Positions 1-7,117 of a stretch of 64,000 nt of DNA are shown here, one piece after another. The stretch covers positions 62,001-126,000 of the forward strand of contig NZ_VZOW01000013.1 of NCBI RefSeq assembly GCF_008801835.1, in the 5' to 3' direction. The number at the start of each line of letters is the position of its first letter. Position 1 is the stretch's first letter. This DNA comes from Cupriavidus pauculus. GTDB lineage: Bacteria; Pseudomonadota; Gammaproteobacteria; Burkholderiales; Burkholderiaceae. A program made the translations under genes and the position numbers. The notes beneath the pieces were generated by a model that was not told the origin of the DNA, made no database searches, and saw nothing but the letters and a program-made list of their open reading frames with translations.

Positions 1-6
1 GGTTGG

Positions 7-24
7 TAGCCCGTAAGGTGGGCT
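7..24. repeat. Inverted repeat at left edge of window
   Basis: TAGCCC and GGGCTA enclose a 7-nt loop just beyond the end of the 83-residue gene. On the minus strand it is downstream of that gene, but no T-run follows, so it is not a clear intrinsic terminator. Confidence 0.4.
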
Positions 25-35
25 AATCCTTGTTG

Positions 36-287
36 TTAGTCACCAATTTCAAGTTGGCGCAACATGCGATCTCCTTCCTTTCTTGCTTCTTTGTCAATTT
101 CAAATCTATTTCTAGACAAGAAGTTATAAATTCTTATGGTTTCTTTGTATTTTTTAGACACTTCAGTAGCAACAGTTATGAAATCAGTGTCGCCGTCAAA
201 ACAGTATGCGTGAGAAAGTTTGTGCAAAACATTGTAGTACGCATCAATTTTGTCTTGTTTTAATTGAGCCTTGGCTTTGTCATTCAT
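36..287 (-). CDS. Hypothetical 83-residue protein
   Basis: A small, charged, mostly helical protein (rich in Lys, Glu, Arg) with no signal peptide and no motif I recognise. The ATG at 287 is preceded by AAGGAGACCCGCC, the strong ribosome binding site type shared by most genes of the element. A second in-frame ATG does not follow closely, so the start is secure. It is the only gene of a leftward unit whose promoter is probably at 322-350. Function unknown; a small soluble accessory protein of the element is the most that can be said. Confidence 0.65.
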   Translation of the reverse strand: MNDKAKAQLKQDKIDAYYNVLHKLSHAYCFDGDTDFITVATEVSKKYKETIRIYNFLSRNRFEIDKEARKEGDRMLRQLEIGD

Positions 288-321
288 GGCGGGTCTCCTT
301 GTTTGTTTTTGTTATATATTT

Positions 322-350
322 AATTTAACGGTTATTTGGAATATGTCAAC
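322..350 (-). promoter_or_regulatory. Sigma-70 promoter for the 83-residue gene
   Basis: On the minus strand TTGACA (345-350) is followed after 16 nt by TAAATT. The block CGTTAAATT around the -10 recurs in the promoter at 3490-3525, which suggests a common promoter type within the element. Confidence 0.5.
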
Positions 351-639
351 ATAATGACCGATTAAATCTTGACTTTTAGATAAACGGTAAACTTCAAGAT
401 AGAAGGTAAGATTGATTGATGAATTGAAGATGTTGGCTTTTTTGATCGTCAAAGCCTGAAAATTGGCTTGCGAGAAGGGGCTACAAGCCTCTGTTTGAGG
501 TTGGTTGGTGCTTTGGTATGTCTCGGGTGGAAAACGGCTCCACGGGGCTAGAAATGGCCTTCCTGAGCCTGTGCCCAAACATTGAGCAAAAGGTGAGTGT
601 TTTCGGGAGGGTAGGAGTTGGTCTCTACCTGGTGGAGTT

Positions 640-757
640 GGTGCCGTAGGCTGGGAGACCTGGCTGAGCGGCTTGACCGCTAGGAAAGCTAAGGCTTTCT
701 TGAAGATGACTTTGAGGATTGGTTAGGTTCCTCATTTAAGAAGGCTGGGAGCCAATA
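640..757. ncRNA. Candidate structured RNA or DNA element, copy A
   Basis: On the plus strand four helices line up with copy B at 11,997-12,100. They are GCC/GGC around GTA (643-651), GCGG/CCGC around the loop CTTGA (668-680), AGGAAAGC/GCTTTCTT around TAAG (682-701), and TGAGGA/TCCTCA (713-718, 729-734). The loop of the last helix contains TTGGTT, which can pair with AGCCAA at 750-755, giving an H-type pseudoknot. Stems differ from copy B by compensatory changes while the CTTGA loop is kept. The functional strand is not certain because the helices read on both strands. On the minus strand the element lies directly behind the terminator of the 253-residue gene. It matches no RNA family I know. 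Confidence 0.55.
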
Positions 758-780
758 AAAAAGCCCTCCGAAGAGAGCTC
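757..780 (-). terminator. Intrinsic terminator
   Basis: On the minus strand an AGCTCTC/AGGGCT stem with a TTCG loop is followed by TTTTTTA. It ends the leftward unit helicase plus 253-residue gene. Confidence 0.75.
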
Positions 781-792
781 ATGGTGATTGGT

Positions 793-1554
793 TCATACCT
801 TGATTTTTCCAGCTCGTGTGATTGATTGCTCTTGCTTGTCCTTATGTTGGATACCAAGCTTTTTCATCATGTCTTCGTAGCTGTCTTTTTGAGGAAGCTC
901 ACGATCCAATTTGATGGCATTAAGCTTGTTTGCTACTTCTTGAGCATGGTCAAACTTTTCCTGTGCAGATGGATTTACTTGCTTGTTAAGTCTAGTGGGG
1001 TTAATCATCTTCTTGATATTCTCGAAGTCAGCTCCTTTGACTAAATTCTCTTCAATAACATCCTTTCTCCATTTGATATCGTCGGGGTGGTGGTCTCGCA
1101 CTTGGATGAAGTCTAAAACAGCTTGCTCGCGCTCTTTATTGAGTGTTTCTTGGTTCAATGGCCTGAATGATTTTTTGTCGTTATCATGATCTACGAAGCC
1201 ATAATGGGTGACGTCATGTTGTTTATTGTAAGACCAAGAGTTTGTTTGTTCGTCAAAGAGATAGTTGAAGTCCTTTTGCCAATATTGTTTTCTTGTTTTG
1301 TAGTGGTCAATATCGGTGAAGCTGCGGGAGTATTCTGGATTTTTCCCCACCCCATAAAATTCCGTTGATTGTTTGGTTTCGCCAAGACGATCCATTGCCT
1401 CACCTTTTATCAAGTTCTTTACGGATTCAGCATCCTTGTAGTGGTTGAGTAATTTTTCACCAACTCCACCAATCAAGTAGCCGTCATGGTGGCAATAAGT
1501 CATGTTAATAGTTCCATCCTTATTTAAAATTGCGATTGTTGCGTTTGTAGACAT
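793..1554 (-). CDS. Phage/plasmid-type protein with N-terminal YCHHDGY motif
   Basis: A 253-residue soluble protein. Its start (STNATIAI, then YCHHDGY at about residue 20 and a GLY-rich turn) resembles a widespread family of phage and plasmid proteins of unknown function that begin with a Ser-Thr-Ile-Ala strand and a YCHxDGY motif. The C-terminal half is highly charged and helical. ATG at 1554 follows ACAAGGAGAAAATCT. It lies 26 bp behind the SF3 helicase gene and is probably co-transcribed with it; a terminator follows at once. Family resemblance is from memory of the motif; no enzymatic role is assigned. Confidence 0.7.
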   Translation of the reverse strand: MSTNATIAILNKDGTINMTYCHHDGYLIGGVGEKLLNHYKDAESVKNLIKGEAMDRLGETKQSTEFYGVGKNPEYSRSFTDIDHYKTRKQYWQKDFNYLFDEQTNSWSYNKQHDVTHYGFVDHDNDKKSFRPLNQETLNKEREQAVLDFIQVRDHHPDDIKWRKDVIEENLVKGADFENIKKMINPTRLNKQVNPSAQEKFDHAQEVANKLNAIKLDRELPQKDSYEDMMKKLGIQHKDKQEQSITRAGKIKV

Positions 1555-1580
1555 AGATTTTCTCCTTGTAGTTGTCTGTT

Positions 1581-3164
1581 TTAAATTTCCTGTATTGTTT
1601 CGGCTTTGATATATAAGTGGACTGCTCGTCTTCCTGTATTTTTATCTTTCATGTCTTGGTCTTCCTTCAATCTTGGGAAGATATTATTTGCTCGAAGCCA
1701 AAAGCTAGTTGACGACATTTGTTCAAACTTGTTCTGATCCGCCCACTTATTGAATGCTTCAAATATGGTTTGCTTGTCGTTCTTTTTCTTCTTGTCATCG
1801 TCGTAGTGGTAATTACGTTCAACAAAGAACAAGCGAACCTTGTCAGCAGCATTTCTCCACTCAGCGACAGAGTTATCAATGCTCTGAGCCTTGGTAAATT
1901 TCCAGTCGGCTTTGATCATGCGTTGAAGACCTTCAAGACACCAGAAAAGAACTTCTTCTTTTTCGTCTCTGATAATGTCGTGAGCAAGGTTTTCATCTGC
2001 TGTTGCTTCGGTAAATTGCTGAGTCCAGTTGACAAGTTGAACACGTCTAAAAATTGCATCGGTAAAGTCTGTGATATGAGGTATATCGTTCATAAGCATG
2101 ATCCACTTGGCGGTTAGCTGAGCGTTCTGTTTCTTGCCGTAGATAGCTCTGACCTCAACCTTGTCACCAGATACGGCTTGCTTGACGAATTCCTGGTCAA
2201 ATCCTTTCTTATCGGTCTCAGTAGCAAACACAAGACTTGCTCCAACAAGATGAGCATTGTATTGACCTACCTCATTGATCTTCACTGAAACTGGATTGCC
2301 GTGAAGGCTGGATAAAATCTCAATCAAAACACTCTTGCCGTTTGCGCCTTTACCTACCCACCATTGCATCTTTTGCTTTCTGGTTGTGTTAGTAAGTGTG
2401 TAGCCACAATATTCTTGAACAACCTGGCGAACCGCCTCATCGACAAGGGAAGTCTTTAGGAACTTCTGGAACTTGCTCTTTGGTGGGAAAACTGCCTTCT
2501 TCTTGGGAATGGTAAAATTACCCTCCGCTGGAATAATCACATCAATGATGTACTTCACGGGCTGGGTTCTATCTGGCACGATTGCCTTGATATTGCCTGT
2601 TTTTTCGTCAACCTTTAACCAGTGGTGGCGAGTTGGGATGATGATTCCCTCAATCTGCTCTTTTTCAAATTTGAGAACAGAATTGGTGAACATGGTATAG
2701 ATTGAGTTGAGATTGCGAGCAAGGAATTGACCCGAATAATTCATGTCTAGCCAGCTCGTTATCATGCCTTTGATGTCTTCTTCTTCTTGCTGTCTCCAAT
2801 ATTCACCAGTCCATTTGAATAGAAGAGAACCTTGGCGGCGATAGTTATTGATGAGAAATCTGCCGTCTGTGTCTTTGCGTTTGATAAAGATGTGCTCAAT
2901 GGTAGGTGGGTGCTTCTTAGCTCCACCTTCCTCGTCATTTTGTGTTGTTTCGGTATCAGCCTTGGCGGGAACCTTCTTGCTGGTTTTCTTGCTTGTAGCC
3001 TTTTTAGATGGCTTCACTGCTTGAGAAGCTTGTTTTGTTGCCTCGTCTTTTCTTAGCTCTTCTTCAAGGCCGTCAATAACACCATCAAGATATTCTTTCG
3101 CCTTTTGGTCTTCCTGTGATAATTCGTTATTGACATTTTCTTTTTCTTCTATTACATTATTCAT
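1581..3164 (-). CDS. SF3-type replicative helicase (D5/P4-like C-terminal primase domain)
   Basis: A 527-residue protein with a Lys-rich, low-complexity N-terminus (1-85), then a D5_N-like region and an SF3 helicase core. Walker A is GKGANGKS (271-278), the B motif is LVFATE with a following acidic residue (311-316), motif C is WIMLMNDIP (354-362), and an arginine pair follows in IFRRV. Proteins of this type unwind DNA at the replication origin of phages and plasmids such as P4. There is no obvious primase (AEP or TOPRIM) domain at the N-terminus, so priming would be done by another protein. The start follows AAGGAT 9 nt upstream. The RHH gene precedes it in the same unit. Confidence 0.88.
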   Translation of the reverse strand: MNNVIEEKENVNNELSQEDQKAKEYLDGVIDGLEEELRKDEATKQASQAVKPSKKATSKKTSKKVPAKADTETTQNDEEGGAKKHPPTIEHIFIKRKDTDGRFLINNYRRQGSLLFKWTGEYWRQQEEEDIKGMITSWLDMNYSGQFLARNLNSIYTMFTNSVLKFEKEQIEGIIIPTRHHWLKVDEKTGNIKAIVPDRTQPVKYIIDVIIPAEGNFTIPKKKAVFPPKSKFQKFLKTSLVDEAVRQVVQEYCGYTLTNTTRKQKMQWWVGKGANGKSVLIEILSSLHGNPVSVKINEVGQYNAHLVGASLVFATETDKKGFDQEFVKQAVSGDKVEVRAIYGKKQNAQLTAKWIMLMNDIPHITDFTDAIFRRVQLVNWTQQFTEATADENLAHDIIRDEKEEVLFWCLEGLQRMIKADWKFTKAQSIDNSVAEWRNAADKVRLFFVERNYHYDDDKKKKNDKQTIFEAFNKWADQNKFEQMSSTSFWLRANNIFPRLKEDQDMKDKNTGRRAVHLYIKAETIQEI

Positions 3165-3182
3165 AGCATATTTATCCTTATT

Positions 3183-3197
3183 AACTACTCAGTAGTT
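3183..3197. promoter_or_regulatory. Perfect palindrome in the helicase 5' region
   Basis: AACTACT and AGTAGTT flank a single base. The palindrome lies 19 bp upstream of the helicase start and between two purine-rich ribosome-binding-like stretches. It could be an operator for the neighbouring RHH protein or an RNA hairpin that gates translation. Confidence 0.45.
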
Positions 3198-3275
3198 TTC
3201 CTCCTTCTGAGTTGGGTTGAAAAATCAAATCCTTCAAGTGTCCAGCTTGGGGGATTTTTTATTGGTGCCTTGCTC

Positions 3276-3461
3276 TTAGTTCTCCAAAAACTGAAGTAAA
3301 GCGAAATTGATGACCTTGCTCAAGTCGGTGTTTTCTCTTTCGGCTTTTTCTTTGGCGAGCTGTTTTAACTTTGGTGGAGTTAAAACCTCAATGCGGGCTG
3401 TTTTTCTTTCAGCAAGTATCTCAAATTTTGTTTTATCTAAGATTGGTGTATTGGTGTTCAT
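3276..3461 (-). CDS. Small ribbon-helix-helix (CopG/Arc-type) DNA-binding protein
   Basis: 61 residues. Residues 22-61 show the RHH pattern: a short strand (ARIEVLTP), a helix (LKQLAKEKAEREN), a turn with DLSK, and a second helix (VINFALLQFLEN). Such proteins dimerise and bind palindromes, often controlling plasmid copy number or transfer genes. It is the first gene after the promoter at 3490-3525 and precedes the helicase, so autoregulation and control of replication are plausible. The start follows GGAGAT. Assigned by fold pattern only; the target site is unknown, the palindrome at 3183 being a candidate. Confidence 0.7.
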   Translation of the reverse strand: MNTNTPILDKTKFEILAERKTARIEVLTPPKLKQLAKEKAERENTDLSKVINFALLQFLEN

Positions 3462-3497
3462 TTAATATCTCCGTGTTGCTATCCGTATAATCAATTT

Positions 3498-3525
3498 AAC
3501 GAGTAAAATTCATTTGTCAAGTCAT
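3498..3525 (-). promoter_or_regulatory. Sigma-70 promoter of the RHH-helicase unit
   Basis: On the minus strand TTGACA is followed after 16 nt by TAAATT, then a TATA-rich stretch. The segment TTGACAAATGAATTT is nearly the same as at the plus-strand promoter at 8318 (TTGACAAGTGAATTT). Confidence 0.55.
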
Positions 3526-3550
3526 CAATCAAAGTTTCTTGAATATAAAA

Positions 3551-3574
3551 AGAAAAAGCTCCACTTGGGAGCTT
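3551..3574 (-). terminator. Intrinsic terminator of the methyltransferase operon
   Basis: AAGCTCC/GGAGCTT with a 5-nt loop, followed on the minus strand by TTTCTTTTT. It closes the leftward operon that starts at 6988. Confidence 0.8.
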
Positions 3575-3603
3575 ATTTTGATTTCCATGTTGGATTGACC
3601 TGA

Positions 3604-4188
3604 TTAAATCTTCATCCTCATGGTTGGCTTATTGTCCTTCGTCAAATTTTTCTTCAATGACTTCTGAAGGTTCTTTTTCTCTACATACTCAACAAGACCC
3701 ATTGAACCAATCTTCTTCTTGATGGTTGCCCCAAGGAGCTGTTCGTACTCTGGAAACTCCTTGATAATGTCGTAAGCAACATCAAGACGAATTTCCTTGG
3801 TTAAGATTTTGCAGTTATAGCCTCCAGGTATCCATTGACTAGGTTCGCAGTGTTTAAGTATGAGTTTGATGACCTCCTTGTCTTTGCGAACGTTTGCTGA
3901 AAACCAGTGGGCATAGCCGCCATGAAGAGGTATGAGTTGCTTGGCGAAGTCGATATCGTTTTTTAGTTCCTCTGACATAAAGTAGCCACAATCAAAATCT
4001 TGGGCATCATTTTCAAGGGCAAGATATTTGGCTCTTTCAATATAGAACTCCTTGCTTTTCCCAATGTCGTCCCATGTGATTGTTTTATGGGTGACATATC
4101 CCATCCAATATCCAACTTGTTTCATATCCAGTTGGATATTCATGTGAGCAAGTTCCTTGATATTTGGCTCATTGTTGGTTGTTGTCAT
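3604..4188 (-). CDS. Hypothetical 194-residue protein, last gene of the methyltransferase operon
   Basis: The ATG at 4188 is chosen over one 14 codons upstream because ATTACAAGGAGAACGAAG precedes it. The protein is soluble, has no signal peptide, and contains a stretch (ANVRKDKEVIKLILKHC, about residues 97-113) that resembles the repeat of DUF4116 proteins. It overlaps the preceding gene by 20 bp. Twelve bases around its ribosome binding site are exactly complementary to the candidate small RNA at 8353. The DUF4116 resemblance is weak; the function is unknown. Confidence 0.6.
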   Translation of the reverse strand: MTTTNNEPNIKELAHMNIQLDMKQVGYWMGYVTHKTITWDDIGKSKEFYIERAKYLALENDAQDFDCGYFMSEELKNDIDFAKQLIPLHGGYAHWFSANVRKDKEVIKLILKHCEPSQWIPGGYNCKILTKEIRLDVAYDIIKEFPEYEQLLGATIKKKIGSMGLVEYVEKKNLQKSLKKNLTKDNKPTMRMKI

Positions 4189-4375
4189 CTTCGTTCTCCT
4201 TGTAATGTGTTGCCATAAAATTTCCAGCAAGCCAATTTAAGTGGTCTCTCCGTAGGTTGGGAAACAACTCACTCATTAGCCCCTTCGTTGCCTTCTGTGC
4301 CTCTCCGATAGAGGGAGGGGATACCTCCCAGCTCTGGATTTCGGTCAAGTAGTGTTCAATGCGAGCCTTGTTCAT
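4169..4375 (-). CDS. Hypothetical 68-residue protein
   Basis: A small soluble protein starting at an ATG preceded by CCAAGGAGAGACAGC. It overlaps the gene before it by 4 bp (ATGA) and the gene after it by 20 bp, so its translation is coupled to both. The C-terminus is acidic and Asn-rich (KENEDDNNQQ). No family recognised. Confidence 0.6.
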   Translation of the reverse strand: MNKARIEHYLTEIQSWEVSPPSIGEAQKATKGLMSELFPNLRRDHLNWLAGNFMATHYKENEDDNNQQ

Positions 4376-4602
4376 GCTGTCTCTCCTTGGTGCTGAGCCT
4401 GGGCAATCATTCGTTGAAGCATGAGGTAGGTTGCTTCCTTGCCTCCCAATCGAAGAAACACATCAAGCTGAAGAGCAAATAACTCTTGACTCTTTTTGTT
4501 GTTGTAATCTGCAAAGCTGATTTGCTTTTCGTCTTGAACCTTGTTCATTACATTAAGAATCGCTTCGCTTACCTCCATGTTGATTTGTTCATCTGTTTTC
4601 AT
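4372..4602 (-). CDS. Hypothetical 76-residue protein
   Basis: A small, helical, soluble protein (MKTDEQINMEVSEAILNVMN...) with an AAGGAGG ribosome binding site. It overlaps both neighbours by 4 bp in ATGA arrangement, the signature of a tightly coupled operon. No motif recognised. Confidence 0.6.
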   Translation of the reverse strand: MKTDEQINMEVSEAILNVMNKVQDEKQISFADYNNKKSQELFALQLDVFLRLGGKEATYLMLQRMIAQAQHQGETA

Positions 4603-5117
4603 GCTGCCTCCTTTTGATTTGGTAAGAAGTGGCTAAATAGGCATTCCTGTTCTTCTGGAAGGTCGACAACATGCCACTTCATAGATTTCATCACTCGCTT
4701 ATTCCCCTTGCTTTCAATATCGGCAACACCAATAATTCGCTTGCCTTGTGTCTCGATAAGCACATGAAGAACGTCTACGGCTTTTACATGCCCATGAATT
4801 TGACCCATCATCTCTTTGACATTTTTCATTTCCTCCATTGTTCCAGTCCAATTTGAAGCCTCGGAGAAAATCATAATGGCGTCAGCTTCAATGAAGTGAC
4901 ATGCAACCTTTAGGCGAGCCACATATTCCTCTTTGCTCATATCTTCTAAAGCAACAGTCATCTTGCTAGTTCCCTTGATGATGATAGCTACTGGGTTGTC
5001 AAGGTCTCGTCCTTTTTTGAATTCCCGCTCAAGGTAGTTGATGCCCTTGAAATAGAAGAAATTGATGACTTGCCCTAATCCAATCTCTGTAATTTGTTTG
5101 TAGTGTCCGTTTTTCAT
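4599..5117 (-). CDS. Hypothetical 172-residue protein
   Basis: A soluble alpha/beta protein. A central segment (VAIIIKGTSKMTVALEDMSKEEY and ADAIMIFSEASNW) suggests alternating strands and helices, but no catalytic motif is evident. The ATG at 5117 follows ACAAGGAGAACCACT. It lies 14 bp behind the 118-residue gene and overlaps the next by 4 bp. Function unknown. Confidence 0.62.
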   Translation of the reverse strand: MKNGHYKQITEIGLGQVINFFYFKGINYLEREFKKGRDLDNPVAIIIKGTSKMTVALEDMSKEEYVARLKVACHFIEADAIMIFSEASNWTGTMEEMKNVKEMMGQIHGHVKAVDVLHVLIETQGKRIIGVADIESKGNKRVMKSMKWHVVDLPEEQECLFSHFLPNQKEAA

Positions 5118-5131
5118 AGTGGTTCTCCTTG

Positions 5132-5488
5132 TTAGTTGTTCTCTGAAATATCAAACTTGTCTTCTCGCTCATAAACCCGTGCAAGAGCATCTAGGAAGTG
5201 AGCTGTAGTCCAAGGGGTAGCTTCAAATTCACAATGAATCTTGAAGCCGTCTTCTTGCTCTTCCTCAATTCCTCCAAAGTCCATATCCTCCATCTCGTCC
5301 CAATCGCTCACATATTCCGAGAAGTAGTGGACAACAAACTTGCTGTCTTTCTTTTCAATCGTGAGTCTTTTGGCTTCTGGCTCATAATGCTCAATGATTT
5401 CCTCGATAATTTCCTCAAGGCTATCTTTCTTGTTGATGTAGGTGTCATCTTCATCTGTCCATGCCCATACATATTTAGCTTTACTCAT
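5132..5488 (-). CDS. Hypothetical acidic 118-residue protein
   Basis: A very acidic soluble protein (many Asp/Glu, for example DWDEMEDMDFGGIEEEQEDGF), beginning MSKAKYVWAWTDEDD. The start at 5488 is set by GAGGAG seven bases upstream; earlier in-frame ATGs lie inside or before that site. The acidity could mimic DNA as some anti-restriction proteins do, but that is a guess with no motif behind it. It overlaps the preceding gene by 8 bp. Confidence 0.6.
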   Translation of the reverse strand: MSKAKYVWAWTDEDDTYINKKDSLEEIIEEIIEHYEPEAKRLTIEKKDSKFVVHYFSEYVSDWDEMEDMDFGGIEEEQEDGFKIHCEFEATPWTTAHFLDALARVYEREDKFDISENN

Positions 5489-5699
5489 CTTCATTCTCCT
5501 CGTCGTCTTCTTCATATTGAAATTCAACATCGTCTATTTCAACTGGATAATTCCCTCCCCAGCTCCAATTGATATCGTCAGGGGCTTTAATCTTTTCTTC
5601 TGCAATTTCTCGTGCTTCTTCTTCAGAGTCAGCAACTACCTCGATATATGCGAAGTATTCGCGTGTCTGACTTACTGAAACCTCATATACGTTCCTCAT
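5481..5699 (-). CDS. Small DpnD/PcfM-like protein
   Basis: 72 residues. The start at 5699 (MRNVYEV) is chosen from ACAAGGAGAATGAAA upstream. The segment YIEVVADSEEEAREIAEEKI (about residues 17-36) matches the strand-helix pattern of the small DpnD/PcfM-like domain found on conjugative elements and beside methyltransferases, where its role is unclear. It sits directly behind the methyltransferase gene, in keeping with that context. The tail is strongly acidic. Confidence 0.6.
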   Translation of the reverse strand: MRNVYEVSVSQTREYFAYIEVVADSEEEAREIAEEKIKAPDDINWSWGGNYPVEIDDVEFQYEEDDEENEDE

Positions 5700-5719
5700 T
5701 TTCATTCTCCTTGTCAAAA

Positions 5720-6988
5720 TTAAGCTAGTTCCATAAACTTCTCTTCGATACGGCTGACCACTTCCATAAATTCAGCCTTAATCCCTTCGTGGCAATACTG
5801 GTTGCTCTCATCGAATTTAAGTGCGGCAAGATTCGATAACTCTTCCTTCATGCTTTCCTTGTTGGTTAAATTCCGTGAAAGCTGGCGTTTTAACTGGTTA
5901 ATCTTCTTCTTCATGCTCATGCCCATGTAGTCATTGTTAAGGTTGGTTTTGATGCTCGCTAACTCCGCAATGATTTCGGAAACACGGTCATTTTTCTCAG
6001 CCTTCACTTCCACTTTCTTTGTAGCAACCTTCTTGGTGGTCTTGGGAGCATTCACCTTTAAGAGTGAGTCAATGAACTCTTGAACTTGTTGCTTGGCTGT
6101 TACGTCAAGCTGTTCAATTTGGCTCTTCATCTTGTCGGTGACTTCCTCTTGCTTCACTTCCACCTTTTCCTTAGTTTCAGCTTTCTTGTTTGGCTCATAG
6201 AAGAGAACATCAAGACCATGTTTCTCAACTCGTTCCTTTGCCATCTCAAAGAATTTCTCGCTCTTCTCAAAGGCAATCACCTTGCGCCCTTTTTGGATAC
6301 CATAGACAAGCGTGCTTGCTGAGCCCCCGAATGGGTCGAGAATCAGTTGCCCCTCATGACTATGCCGTTCAATAAGTGGCTCAATCATCCATTTGTACTT
6401 CTCGCATGGGTGCTTTGTTTCCTTGTTGCTTCCAACGGCTCCGCTGAAAACATTAAGCATGTCCTTCTGCTCTAAGAAGTTGAAGTTGAAAGGTGTCTTG
6501 CCCTTGGTAAACCAAATTGCTTGTTCACAAGCGTGGCGATACCCCTTCATGTTGAGACCTGGGCCTGGGTTCTTCTTGGTGAAGTAGATATTGTTTCGGA
6601 ACTTAAGACCGAATTCTTCTTCAATCAGATAAACAAAATGGCCCATGTACTTCACATCAAGAAAGAGAATGATTGAGCCGCCGTCCTTGGTTACTCGTGT
6701 CATCTCGGTCATGAAAGGCTTGAACCAATCCCAGAAGCCGTCCACGTCACCAAAGCTGTCTTGGAAGTCGTTACCCCAAGCTTCTTGTGTTGTTACGGTT
6801 TTCCCGCCGTTCTTGGAAGCTCCTACCCATGTGCGAAGGTTCTTGTTTGCGATACCATATGGGGGATCGGTAAGCACAAGGTCAATACTGTTGTCTGGAA
6901 TGTTCTTCATTCCAACAAGGCAATCATTGTTGATAAGCTGGCCTTGACCTTTAATCTTTAAGTTGTAGTTCTTGATTTCTTGTTTCAT
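5720..6988 (-). CDS. DNA methyltransferase (N6-adenine/N4-cytosine type) with long C-terminal extension
   Basis: 422 residues. The N-terminal catalytic part has the target-binding motif IV DPPYG (about residues 42-46) and motif I DPFGGSAST (about 218-226), in the order typical of beta-class methyltransferases. DPPY is seen in many N6-adenine enzymes, but N4-cytosine is not excluded. No restriction endonuclease gene is adjacent, so it is probably an orphan enzyme that protects the element or marks its DNA. Residues from about 265 to the end form a Lys/Glu-rich, coiled-coil-like extension unusual for the family. The ATG at 6988 follows AAAAGGAGTTAAAC. It heads a leftward operon of seven genes. 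Confidence 0.87.
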   Translation of the reverse strand: MKQEIKNYNLKIKGQGQLINNDCLVGMKNIPDNSIDLVLTDPPYGIANKNLRTWVGASKNGGKTVTTQEAWGNDFQDSFGDVDGFWDWFKPFMTEMTRVTKDGGSIILFLDVKYMGHFVYLIEEEFGLKFRNNIYFTKKNPGPGLNMKGYRHACEQAIWFTKGKTPFNFNFLEQKDMLNVFSGAVGSNKETKHPCEKYKWMIEPLIERHSHEGQLILDPFGGSASTLVYGIQKGRKVIAFEKSEKFFEMAKERVEKHGLDVLFYEPNKKAETKEKVEVKQEEVTDKMKSQIEQLDVTAKQQVQEFIDSLLKVNAPKTTKKVATKKVEVKAEKNDRVSEIIAELASIKTNLNNDYMGMSMKKKINQLKRQLSRNLTNKESMKEELSNLAALKFDESNQYCHEGIKAEFMEVVSRIEEKFMELA

Positions 6989-7058
6989 GTTTAACTCCTT
7001 TTGTTGTTTAAGTGTCGCCACTTTAAAACTTGGGGAGTTAAAAGGCCCGGAATGAAGA

Positions 7059-7081
7059 TTTTCTAGGTTTTATCTAGAAAA
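7059..7081. promoter_or_regulatory. Operator-like inverted repeat between divergent genes
   Basis: TTTTCTAG and CTAGAAAA are separated by 7 bp, exactly between the leftward methyltransferase operon and the rightward gene at 7118. A TTGACA lies just beyond it at 7083. The position suits a shared operator for both promoters. Confidence 0.5.
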
Positions 7082-7117
7082 CTTGACAAATCAAAAAAGC
7101 GTGTTTTTGGAGTGAAG

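Larger units (their letters stand above)
288..792. other. Intergenic region with promoter, structured element copy A and terminator
   Basis: About 500 bp without a convincing gene. It holds the leftward promoter near 322-350, structured element copy A (640-757) and the intrinsic terminator of the next gene (757-780). The stretch 360-600 contains only a short open frame of poor composition without a ribosome binding site; I see nothing else in it. Confidence 0.6.

Noticed and set aside
312..578. 88-codon open frame on the minus strand
   Set aside because: No ribosome binding site, biased Pro/Ser-rich translation, and it overlaps the promoter of the 83-residue gene.
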